From Oscillospiraceae bacterium (lineage in GTDB: Bacteria; Bacillota; Clostridia; WRLR01): 35,051 nt of DNA. The notes under the pieces were generated by a model. It worked only from the letters and a program-made list of their open reading frames with translations, had not been told where the DNA came from and searched no databases. Below are positions 16,970 to 24,359 of this stretch, piece by piece (within the stretch, counting starts at the first letter, position 1; every line of letters begins with the position of its first letter). The stretch spans positions 1-35,051 of the forward strand of contig WRLR01000035.1 in the NCBI GenBank assembly GCA_009777515.1, in the 5' to 3' direction. The position numbers and the translations under genes were made by a program.

Positions 16970-17887
16970 TTAGCCGAAGCAGACCTTGTTTCGACCGCTG
17001 TTTTTCGCCTGGTACAGATAGGAGTCGGCCATATCGACAAATTCGTCGGACGGATCGTCGGGGGCCGGCCGCATGCAGGTCACCCCAATGCTGACGGTCA
17101 TTTGCGTATCCTCGCCACTGCCCGCTATGAGGCGTAAATCAGCGATGCGCTCGCGCAGCGCGCCCGCAATTTCGACCGCAGGCGCAAGCTCCGTATTGGG
17201 CAGTAAAATCGCGAACTCGTCGCCGCCGATCCGGGCGGCGAGGTCCTGCGCGCGCTTCGCGGCGGACTCCAACAGGCCCGCCACGGTCTTTAGCATAAAA
17301 TCGCCCTGCTTATGTTTGAATGTGTCGTTGTATTCTTTAAAATTGTCCAGATCGATGACCATAACGGCGATGGGCTTCTTTTCACGTATCGCGTGCGCCC
17401 ATTCCATCGAAAGCCGAAGGTCGAAATTGCGCCTGTTCGGTATGCCGGTCAGCGCGTCCGTCATGCTCAGGCGCTCAATTTCGCGGCGCTGGCGCACATT
17501 GTTTATCTGCGTCTTCACCCGCGCCTTTACGACGACGTCCAAAAAAGGCTTCGTTATATAGTCCGACGCCCCGAGTATCAGCCCCTTTTCCTCGTCTTCG
17601 GCCGTAGAGAGGCTCGTTATGAATATGACTGGCGTGAGCGACGTCTCAGTGTGCTCCTTTAGCTGCTGCAGCACTTCGTAACCGCTCATATCCTCCATAA
17701 CGACATCGAGCAGTATCAGGTCCGGGCTCTCGGAAACGGCCAGTTCCAGCGCCTCCTGCCCGCTTTTTGCCATGTAGATCTCATAATCGGCCGACAGTAT
17801 CTGATTGAGGACCTTCAGACTGGAGGGTTCGTCGTCGACCAGCAGTATGCCCGGTTTCTTTTTATATGCCGTGTTGTCTTCGTCCAT
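16970..17887 (-). CDS. Response regulator with GGDEF diguanylate cyclase domain
   Basis: The protein is 305 aa. The receiver domain has VDDEP, the phospho-acceptor in LLLDVV-type context at D61, and YITKPF. The GGDEF domain follows with DALTGIPNRR, DLDNFKEYNDT and an intact RIGGDEF at about residues 219-224. RAQD lies exactly five residues before GGDEF, matching the inhibitory I-site, so product feedback is expected. It would make cyclic di-GMP when phosphorylated. The ATG at 17887 has GGAGAG seven bases upstream, and upstream in-frame starts are worse placed. It begins 47 bp after the hybrid kinase stop, making it the likely partner. Confidence 0.92.
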   Translation of the reverse strand: MDEDNTAYKKKPGILLVDDEPSSLKVLNQILSADYEIYMAKSGQEALELAVSESPDLILLDVVMEDMSGYEVLQQLKEHTETSLTPVIFITSLSTAEDEEKGLILGASDYITKPFLDVVVKARVKTQINNVRQRREIERLSMTDALTGIPNRRNFDLRLSMEWAHAIREKKPIAVMVIDLDNFKEYNDTFKHKQGDFMLKTVAGLLESAAKRAQDLAARIGGDEFAILLPNTELAPAVEIAGALRERIADLRLIAGSGEDTQMTVSIGVTCMRPAPDDPSDEFVDMADSYLYQAKNSGRNKVCFG

Positions 17888-17934
17888 TATCATTCTCTCC
17901 GCATTATACCCGGCTATACGCCCCCGCACCCGTG

Positions 17935-20901
17935 TCAAATCTTTGCGGGCTGCGTCGCCGCCAACTCGCGCTCTGCGTCCGAGAGCAGCGAGTCAATGGT
18001 ATTTATTGTTTCAAGCGCGTTTTTAAAATCGTAGTTTTCAATCTGCCGCGCCAGGCCCCGCGCCATGTCGCCGAAAGGCGCCAGCGCCCCCTCTATCTCC
18101 CCGATATATTCGAAGGCCGCCGCCCTGTGCGACTTCACCAGCGGGGCGAGGCTGTCCAGCAGCCCCCGGGCGCGGTATATGAGGTCCTCTGTCAGCTTCG
18201 ATATATCGTATTCGTTATATACCCGCAATTTATTGTTTGAATTAATGGTCGCGCCAATAATTTGAGCAAACTCGCCATCGTCGGCGATCAGCCGCTCAAT
18301 TTCGGTATGGGTCTTTAAAAACTCCTGCCTCATTATGTAAAGCTGCTCGTCCGTGCATCGCGCCTCGCCGTCGGAGAGCCCCGCCTCGATGGCCTGGGCG
18401 GCGTCTGCGAGGGCGTCGGCGCCAATCATGCGGGCCGTGTTCTTAAATGTGTGCGCCAAACGGTAGACAAGCGCGATGTCACCGTCCGCCAGACCGTCCA
18501 CGATGTTTTTGTACGTGTCGCGCTGGTAGCGCGAAAAATCCGTCAGGAGCTGGAAGTACATGCTCTCGCTGCCGGCCGAGTACATCAGCCCGCGCTTGGT
18601 GTTGATGACCCTGCCGGCCATGCTGCTGTCTTCCGCCACCGCGTCGGACCCCGACTTTGTCTCGTAGCGTAGTATGCGCCCCGCCGGGAGCCATTTTTTG
18701 AGCATGCGGTTCATGTCCTCGGACAGAATGGGCTTTGCCAAATAGTCGCTCATGCCCGCAGTGAGGAACGCCTTGCGCTCCCCCATCACGGCGTTGGCTG
18801 TCAGGGCGATTATGGGCAGGCTCTGCAGGCGCAGCGCGTCGGCGGCGCGGATCAGCCGCGTCGCCTCCATGCCGTTAATGTCGGGCATCATATGATCCAT
18901 AAAAACGATGTCGTATTCCTGTTTCTTGATTTTTTCAATCGCGTCGTACCCGCTCGTCGTCACGTCGACGTCGATGCCGTGCGTAGCGAGGAACGCCCGC
19001 GCAACGGTGAGGTTTATCTGGTTGTCGTCGACCACCAGCACCGATGTCCCGGGCCTAGCGATGACGTGGGGCGACGAGGTCACGCTCTCAATCTTCGAGG
19101 GGTCGCCGGGGGGCAGCGGCAGATGGACGGTGAAGCGCGACCCGACGCCGTACTCGCTGTGTACCTCGATCTCGCCGCCCATGAGGTCCGTCAGGCGCTT
19201 GACGATGGACAGCCCCAGGCCGGTGCCGACAATGCCCCGGTTCCGGACCTGGTCGATCTGCTCGAAGCTTATAAACAGCCTGGGCATATCTTCTTTCTTA
19301 ATGCCTATGCCGCTGTCTTCCACGATAAAGGATATAATATGGTCGCCACGGTTGCCATGGCTGCTATGGTCGCTATGGCTGTCATGGTTGCTATGGTCGC
19401 CATGGTTGCCACGGTCGTTATGATTGACAAGGTCGCCATGGTCGCCACGATTGCCATAGTTGCTGCGGTCGCCACGGTTGCCCGCATGCCGGACTGTGAA
19501 GCTCACATACCCGGTATGCGTGTATTTTATAGCGTTGCTCAGCAGGTTGTTGAGTATCTGGCGCACGCGTATTTCATCGCCGAACACCACGTCGGGCAGA
19601 CCGCTTTCGAACTGGGTGCGGAACTCCAGGTCCTTCACGCCTGTCGCGAACGCGTTGAGCGAGCACATGTTGTCGTACAGCATATTGAGGCTGAAGTCAA
19701 TCGGCAGGATATCGAGCTTTTCCGCCTCTATCTTTGAAAAATCCAGTATGTCGTTGATGATCTGCATCAGCGCCTTAGAGCTGCGCCTGATGTCGTTAAA
19801 ATACCCGGTCTGGGTCTTGTCCAGGTTGTCCGTCCGCATCAAGTCGCCCATGCCGACGATGGCGTTCATAGGCGTCCTAATCTCGTGGCTCATCCTCGCG
19901 AGGAAGTCGGACTTCGCGCGGTTCGCGTGCTCTGCGGCCTGCCTCGCGGAATCGGCCTCCAGTTTGCTTTGGAACACCGGGGTCACGTCGGTGAGATCGA
20001 TAAACAGGCCGTCAACGGTCCCCAGCAGCCTGCTCGCGATCACCTTAAAATATTTCATCTGCCCGTCTATGACAATTTCGCATGTTTCATCCAATAGGCC
20101 GTTACTGTCTATAATGTCGCTGAACAAAAGCTTCAGCTCGCGGCTCCGGAACAGGTCCAGCAGCGGGCGCCCCGTCGCGATTTCTCGGTTCTCGGCTTGG
20201 GCCAGATGCGCCAGCGGTTCGCTGATATACATGACCTGCTTCATCTCGTTGATAAGCACCATGAAGCTGGGCGTCGAAGCGAGCAGCGTTTCGAATGCCA
20301 ACAAATCCCTGTTGGCTTCGCCGCTCTTGCGCGAGGCGACGCGCGTCAATACGAGCAAGCCTAGGGCAGATATGAGGCCGATAAATGCGTCAATGAACAG
20401 GATGCCCGACGGCACGTTGCGGTTGCTGGAATATGCGACGCGGGTGACGGAGACGTCCAGGTTCGGGAAGTACACCAAAAAGAGCGAAACGTTGGATATC
20501 GTCGTCAGCACAAGGTATATGACGCTGGCCCTGAAGTGCTGGTAAAGGCAGCATATGCCGCATATGGCGAGGTGGAGAATGAAAAAGAACTCGAAATCCT
20601 CCGTCGCCAGCGAGCCCAGGAGGTGGAACGCGTATAGAGTGAGCGGGACAAACGTGGCGAGGATCACTTCCCTGTTTCTGCGGACAAACCGTATCATTAC
20701 GACGATGACGACCAGCAGCATAAAACCGTATATTTGCAACACTGCGGCTCTTCGCATGGTGTAGTCGCTGAACTTTATGAGGGCCTCTATATAGCGGCCG
20801 GAGCAATAGAATATCACGCCGAGTATGGCAGACATGTTGGCCAGTTTGACCGAGCCGTATGTAAGCGGGTCGCGCTTTCTAATGTCAGACAGTTTTACCA
20901 C
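17935..20901 (-). CDS. Hybrid sensor histidine kinase with receiver and HPt domains
   Basis: The protein is 988 aa. Residues 1 to about 200 hold six or seven hydrophobic helices. A PAS-like region (about 215-310) follows, then HisKA with SHEIRTPMNAI (His about 339), an N-box LLSNAIKYT, G boxes EDSGIGI and GTGLGLSI, a receiver domain with VVDDNQ and phospho-acceptor Asp about 669, LAKPI, and a C-terminal HPt domain with LAHTFKNTA (His about 817). This is a complete phosphorelay apart from the final receiver, which the next gene supplies. Residues about 471-518 are a His/Asp/Asn/Gly repeat placed between the N-box and the first G-box. It starts with GTG and begins 25 bp after the lipid kinase gene. 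Confidence 0.93.
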   Translation of the reverse strand: MVKLSDIRKRDPLTYGSVKLANMSAILGVIFYCSGRYIEALIKFSDYTMRRAAVLQIYGFMLLVVIVVMIRFVRRNREVILATFVPLTLYAFHLLGSLATEDFEFFFILHLAICGICCLYQHFRASVIYLVLTTISNVSLFLVYFPNLDVSVTRVAYSSNRNVPSGILFIDAFIGLISALGLLVLTRVASRKSGEANRDLLAFETLLASTPSFMVLINEMKQVMYISEPLAHLAQAENREIATGRPLLDLFRSRELKLLFSDIIDSNGLLDETCEIVIDGQMKYFKVIASRLLGTVDGLFIDLTDVTPVFQSKLEADSARQAAEHANRAKSDFLARMSHEIRTPMNAIVGMGDLMRTDNLDKTQTGYFNDIRRSSKALMQIINDILDFSKIEAEKLDILPIDFSLNMLYDNMCSLNAFATGVKDLEFRTQFESGLPDVVFGDEIRVRQILNNLLSNAIKYTHTGYVSFTVRHAGNRGDRSNYGNRGDHGDLVNHNDRGNHGDHSNHDSHSDHSSHGNRGDHIISFIVEDSGIGIKKEDMPRLFISFEQIDQVRNRGIVGTGLGLSIVKRLTDLMGGEIEVHSEYGVGSRFTVHLPLPPGDPSKIESVTSSPHVIARPGTSVLVVDDNQINLTVARAFLATHGIDVDVTTSGYDAIEKIKKQEYDIVFMDHMMPDINGMEATRLIRAADALRLQSLPIIALTANAVMGERKAFLTAGMSDYLAKPILSEDMNRMLKKWLPAGRILRYETKSGSDAVAEDSSMAGRVINTKRGLMYSAGSESMYFQLLTDFSRYQRDTYKNIVDGLADGDIALVYRLAHTFKNTARMIGADALADAAQAIEAGLSDGEARCTDEQLYIMRQEFLKTHTEIERLIADDGEFAQIIGATINSNNKLRVYNEYDISKLTEDLIYRARGLLDSLAPLVKSHRAAAFEYIGEIEGALAPFGDMARGLARQIENYDFKNALETINTIDSLLSDAERELAATQPAKI
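19341..19492 (-). repeat. 9-bp in-frame minisatellite in the kinase ATP-binding domain
   Basis: On the minus strand nine-base units of the form GGCGACCAT or AGCAACCAT encode (Gly/Ser)-(Asn/Asp)-(His/Arg) about sixteen times. The array interrupts an otherwise ordinary HATPase domain. Confidence 0.85.
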
Positions 20902-20926
20902 AATAATACCCGATTTGTTACCTTAT

Positions 20927-22237
20927 TTATAGTTTTGCCGGGCGCGGCGCATAGCGCAGCCCCTCGGGCGCGATGAAGTGCATCCCCTTCGGCATGATTT
21001 TCACATCCATCGACATATCGACAAACACCTCGCCGTCAAGATTGATCATCAGCGGCATTTCGGATGATATCCTTATTTCCCGTATCTGCTTGCTTAGGAC
21101 CGATATCTTTTTTTTGCGCTTCTGGCTTTGGCGCCTCCCGCTGCCCAAATCCGATAAAAACCTATATATAGCGGACACGGATCTTGCATACCCCATCACC
21201 AGCTCCAGCAGCCCGTCGTCGGGCAGCGAAGCGCCGCCCGTCGGCGAAACATTACCTTCCGGCGATACATTGCTTGGCGGCGATACATTGCCTGGCGGTG
21301 GCATAATCATTCCGTGGCATGGCCCATTTGCAATATGGATCGTCGTATATGGGCCGTCCAGCCGTTCGCCGTCGGCAGTGACGAAAAATATTTGCCGGTT
21401 TTTCCGTTCTTTCAACGCGCACAGCAATGTGGAGCCCCAAAAAACGCATTTGTTCAATACCTTAAAAAGGCTTAACAAGCGGTTCATACGACGCATATAC
21501 CCCGTCCGCCACATGATGGCGATCGACTCCAGCCCCACAGTACAATAGTTCAGCGCGTAATTGCCGTTGCAATAGATCACGTCGGTCGGGATGGACGGGG
21601 CAAGTAACTGCGATCTGATGTCATTGAACCTGTCCACAGCGCCGTCCCCAAAAGCGCGGATAAATTCGTTCTCATGCCCAAATGGCACTGCGGCGAGCTC
21701 GGCGCCCTCTATCCCCATTACAGCGTTCAGGCAATCGAACAGGATGCCGTCGCCGCCGACTGCGTATACCCTGACCCGGCGGTGGGCTCCAGCGGCGCCA
21801 ACAGCATCAATAGCGCCGGGCATGTCTTTAATGTATCGGTTAACCACGCCAATCGCGTCCCTTGGATAGCGCGACACATGCACATGGTAGCGCGATATGC
21901 CGATATCCTTGAGGATAGCCAAAATCGCGGCGATAGTCGCGTCCATGTCCGCTTTGCGCTGGAACGACCTCGGGTTGAATATGAAAATATGATCGGCTGC
22001 CAGCGGATCCGGCGCGGAATCCACGACGGCCACAGCGCCGCCCGGCCCTGCCTGGCCTCCTGGCTGGCCTACTGGCTGGCTTCCTGCCTGGCCTCCTGCC
22101 TGGCCCCCTGCCTGGTTTCCTGCCTGGCTCTCTGCCTGGCCCCCTGCCTGGCTCTCTGCCTGGCCCCCTGCCTGGCCCCCTGTCTGGCTTTTAAAATCAT
22201 CCATAATAATCACAATCCGGTTCCCATTGGCGTTCAT
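20927..22237 (-). CDS. Diacylglycerol kinase-like lipid kinase with repeat insertions
   Basis: The protein is up to 436 aa. After a Gln/Gly/Ala repeat (about residues 16-65) it shows the DAGK catalytic fold: IFIFNPRS, AVGGDGILFDCLNAVMG and PFGHENEFIRAFG, and in the C-terminal domain LDGEVF with its acidic pair. Usual members have GGDGT and GTxND; here the Thr residues are Ile and His, so lipid or ATP binding may differ. A six-residue NVSP repeat (residues about 313-331, nt 21243-21296) sits in the second domain. It would phosphorylate a membrane lipid such as diacylglycerol or a sphingoid-like base. The start is uncertain. ATG at 22237 overlaps a TATAAT-like box, and ATG at 22204 is an alternative. 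It leads the operon with the hybrid kinase. Confidence 0.75.
   Translation of the reverse strand: MNANGNRIVIIMDDFKSQTGGQAGGQAESQAGGQAESQAGNQAGGQAGGQAGSQPVGQPGGQAGPGGAVAVVDSAPDPLAADHIFIFNPRSFQRKADMDATIAAILAILKDIGISRYHVHVSRYPRDAIGVVNRYIKDMPGAIDAVGAAGAHRRVRVYAVGGDGILFDCLNAVMGIEGAELAAVPFGHENEFIRAFGDGAVDRFNDIRSQLLAPSIPTDVIYCNGNYALNYCTVGLESIAIMWRTGYMRRMNRLLSLFKVLNKCVFWGSTLLCALKERKNRQIFFVTADGERLDGPYTTIHIANGPCHGMIMPPPGNVSPPSNVSPEGNVSPTGGASLPDDGLLELVMGYARSVSAIYRFLSDLGSGRRQSQKRKKKISVLSKQIREIRISSEMPLMINLDGEVFVDMSMDVKIMPKGMHFIAPEGLRYAPRPAKL
21243..21296 (-). repeat. 18-bp in-frame repeat (three units) in the lipid kinase
   Basis: Units at 21243-21260, 21261-21278 and 21279-21296 share the GGCGATACATTGC core on the plus strand. 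On the coding strand each gives a six-residue step with NVSP. Confidence 0.85.
22046..22190 (-). repeat. 12-bp in-frame minisatellite at the lipid kinase N terminus
   Basis: About twelve units of a 12-bp repeat (CCTGCCTGGCCC and close variants on the plus strand) encode Gly-Gln-Ala-Gly/Glu-type steps. The array lies before the catalytic domain. Confidence 0.9.
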
Positions 22238-22260
22238 TATAACATATTATCAATATTAAG

Positions 22261-22368
22261 TTACTAACGCCGCGCAACGCGCGGTGCGAGCGCATCGCGC
22301 TCGTAAGGCGGGGGAAATCGCATTTTCCCCGCCGCTTATGGGGTGTGGGGCTTGCCCCACGTTAGTAA
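22261..22368. mobile_element. Four-hairpin element with TTACTAACG termini
   Basis: TTACTAACG at 22261-22269 is mirrored by CGTTAGTAA at 22360-22368. Four hairpins lie in a row: CCGCG/CGCGG, GAGCGC-ATC-GCGCTC, a long GGCGGGG.../...CCCCGCC stem, and GTGGGGC-TT-GCCCCAC. No coding capacity. It sits in the gap between the divergent lipid kinase and minD. It differs in sequence from the element at 16766 but has the same plan. Confidence 0.7.
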
Positions 22369-22516
22369 TATGCTACAAAATCAATGCCGCAAACGGACTT
22401 TATTTTTACCCAAAAACATGTATATAAAATTATTTGTTATGCATATTTTTTATATCAGACCTATAGTAGCAATGTACAAATCTTATGTAATATTCGGTAA
22501 AAAACAGGTCAAAGAG

Positions 22517-22545
22517 TTGACAAAATAACCGATAGAATGTAAAGT
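22517..22545 (+). promoter_or_regulatory. Candidate sigma-A promoter for minD
   Basis: A perfect TTGACA at 22517-22522 is followed after 17 bp by TAAAGT at 22540-22545. Transcription would start near 22552, about 190 nt before minD. The rest of the 22238-22743 gap holds the four-hairpin element, the 13-bp repeats and a short palindrome (22639-22654). Confidence 0.5.
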
Positions 22546-22564
22546 ATACTGGATAAGCACTATA

Positions 22565-22603
22565 GGTTATTTTTGCAAGTTATTTCTGCAGGTTATTTCT
22601 GCT
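22565..22603 (+). repeat. 13-bp tandem repeat in the minD leader
   Basis: GGTTATTTTTGCA, AGTTATTTCTGCA and GGTTATTTCTGCT follow one another at 22565-22577, 22578-22590 and 22591-22603, just downstream of the candidate promoter. Confidence 0.8.
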
Positions 22604-22638
22604 GTTATTATACGCAACACTCGCCTATAGTTCAACAT

Positions 22639-22654
22639 ATGATAAAATTATCAT
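22639..22654. promoter_or_regulatory. Short inverted repeat before minD
   Basis: ATGATAA and TTATCAT are separated by two bases. It lies about 90 bp before minD and could be a regulator site. No family is recognised. Confidence 0.3.
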
Positions 22655-22743
22655 GTTCGGCGCCCCGGCTGCGCATCGCCGCTATAAAAGCGGGCTGGCA
22701 GCGCGCGCGGGACTTGAAATGATCTACGGGAGGAATGCCGTTA

Positions 22744-23547
22744 ATGGGTGAAGTGATAGTCATCACGTCCGGAAAAGGGGGGGTAGGAAAAACAACGTCC
22801 GTTGCCAACATCGGCGCCGGGTTGTCCCTTGAAAATAAATCCGTTGTATTGATTGACACGGACATCGGGCTTCGGAACCTCGATGTCGTACTCGGGCTTG
22901 AAAATAGGATCGTATACGATCTGGTGGACGTCGTCGAGGGCACATGCAAAATCAGGCAGGCGCTGATTAAAGACAAGCGCTTCAAAGGGCTATTTTTATT
23001 ACCTGCCGCCCAGACGCGCGACAAAACCGCTGTCAAGCCGGAGCAGATGGTCACTCTTTGCAAGGAGCTGGCCAAGGAGTTCGAATATATATTGATCGAC
23101 TGCCCCGCCGGCATCGAGCAAGGTTTCAAAAATGCCGTCGCCGGCGCGGATCGGGCGATCATCATCACCACCCCGGAGGTATCGGCGGTACGCGACGCGG
23201 ACAGGATCATCGGGCTCTTGGAATCGCACGAAATAAAGGACACCCGCCTGATCATCAACCGGATAAAGATGGACATGGTCAAGCGCGGCGACATGCTGAG
23301 CATAGAGGACGTCATCGACTTACTGGCTGTCGAGCTGATTGGTGTCGTACCGGACGACGAAATGATACAAGCAACGACAAATCGCGGCGAGCCCGTGATA
23401 GGCGACGAAAAGTCACCTGCCGGCCAGGCGTACCGCAACATATCAAAAAGGATATTGGGCGAAAACGTTCCGCTGATGGGGCTTACCAGCGGGCGTGGTC
23501 TCTTTGGCCGTTTGAAAAGGGTCTTTGGCGGAAAGGGGGACAAATAG
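22744..23547 (+). CDS. minD: Septum site-determining ATPase MinD
   Basis: The protein is 267 aa. MinD binds the membrane in its ATP form and helps place the division septum. It begins MGEVIVITSGKGGVGKTT with the deviant Walker A (residues 11-18), then VLIDTDIGLRNLDVVLGLENR, YILIDCPAGIE (Walker B), TTPEVSAVRDADRIIGLL and NRIKMDMV. The last residues FGRLKRVFGG form the expected amphipathic membrane-targeting helix. ATG at 22744 has GGGAGG about nine bases before it. An ATG at 22735 is too close to that site. The stop touches the minE start. No minC lies nearby. Confidence 0.97.
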   Translation: MGEVIVITSGKGGVGKTTSVANIGAGLSLENKSVVLIDTDIGLRNLDVVLGLENRIVYDLVDVVEGTCKIRQALIKDKRFKGLFLLPAAQTRDKTAVKPEQMVTLCKELAKEFEYILIDCPAGIEQGFKNAVAGADRAIIITTPEVSAVRDADRIIGLLESHEIKDTRLIINRIKMDMVKRGDMLSIEDVIDLLAVELIGVVPDDEMIQATTNRGEPVIGDEKSPAGQAYRNISKRILGENVPLMGLTSGRGLFGRLKRVFGGKGDK

Positions 23548-23838
23548 ATGTTCGATTTTTCCAATCTGTTCAAAAAGGGCCCACAGTCCAAGGACGTCGC
23601 GAAGGAGCGGCTAAAGCTCGTATTGATTAATGACCGGACAGGCCTGTCCCCAAAAACGCTAGACGAGCTTCGAGTGGAAATTACGAAAGTCATTTCGAAA
23701 TATTTGGAAATAGATGAAAAGACCCTGGATATCCAGATGACGAACACGCGATCCGAGGACGGCAAGACCATAGTGCCGGCTTTGATAGCGAACATTCCTA
23801 TAAGAAAGGTCAAGGGCAAACAGACGACTAGGGCATAG
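23548..23838 (+). CDS. minE: Cell division topological specificity factor MinE
   Basis: The protein is 96 aa, the usual size. The N-terminal amphipathic MFDFSNLFKKG is the membrane-binding segment, DVAKERLKLVLINDR is the region that activates MinD ATP hydrolysis, and LDELRVEITKVISKYLEID with the following strand is the dimerisation domain. It would drive MinD dynamics and so keep the septum at midcell. The gene begins at the base after the minD stop, with AAGGGGG inside the minD end as its ribosome site. Confidence 0.95.
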   Translation: MFDFSNLFKKGPQSKDVAKERLKLVLINDRTGLSPKTLDELRVEITKVISKYLEIDEKTLDIQMTNTRSEDGKTIVPALIANIPIRKVKGKQTTRA

Positions 23839-23873
23839 AAAAATATGCACACGGCGGGCTGCGAGGTGATATG

Positions 23874-24359
23874 ATGAACGTAGTTTTAATTGCACAAGAT
23901 AACCGTAAAGAGTTAATGGCTGAGTTCTGTATAGCGTACCGCAATATTTTGAAAGGTTGCGAGCTTTTTGCCACCGCGACGACAGGCTCCAATATTGCAG
24001 ACGTAACGGATCTTACCGTACAAAGATTTTCACCGGGCAGCCTCGGCGGCGAACAGCAGGTTCGTTCGCGGATCGATTTGAACGAAATTGACCTGTTGAT
24101 ATATTTCCGCGATCCGTTGAATAAAAAGCCGGACTACGACGAGTTTCAGCTTTTCAGGCGGTGCGACGCGTTCAATATCCCGTTTGCCACCAACTTGGCC
24201 ACCGCTGAGATAATGATAAAGGGGCTGGAGCGCGGCGACCTCGACTGGAGGGAGCTCGTCCGGCCGATAAAGATTGAGGAGCCGGCCGTGCCGATTGTCA
24301 AGGTGCGGACAAGGCGGAGCAGGGCCGTGCTGGAAAAGCGGCAGAAAGCCAATGAGTAA
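23874..24359 (+). CDS. mgsA: Methylglyoxal synthase homologue with altered active site
   Basis: The protein is 161 aa. Methylglyoxal synthase turns dihydroxyacetone phosphate into methylglyoxal and phosphate. The fold and order match: VVLIAQD, FATATTGSNI, FSPGSLGGEQQ, IYFRDPL, NIPFATNLATAEIMIKGLERGDLDW. Several conserved residues differ. LIAHD reads LIAQD (Q8), TGTTG reads TATTG, the catalytic Asp of GGDQQ is E60, and the PHEPD segment with the active-site His is PDYDE and one residue shorter. Activity is therefore doubtful. A GAGGTGAT ribosome site favours the second of two adjacent ATGs (23871, 23874). The position after minDE is usual for clostridia. Confidence 0.82.
   Translation: MNVVLIAQDNRKELMAEFCIAYRNILKGCELFATATTGSNIADVTDLTVQRFSPGSLGGEQQVRSRIDLNEIDLLIYFRDPLNKKPDYDEFQLFRRCDAFNIPFATNLATAEIMIKGLERGDLDWRELVRPIKIEEPAVPIVKVRTRRSRAVLEKRQKANE

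Noticed and set aside
19460-20545. 361-codon plus-strand frame opposite the hybrid kinase
   Set aside because: Ser/Arg-rich shadow of the HisKA and membrane regions with no ribosome site.
22343-22528. Small gene of about 61 codons before minD
   Set aside because: It starts inside the hairpin element, has no ribosome site and its composition is that of AT-rich intergenic DNA.
22632-23852. Long open frame on the minus strand opposite minD and minE
   Set aside because: It lies exactly antisense to two clear genes, its protein has Ser/Pro/Arg-rich shadow composition and matches no family.
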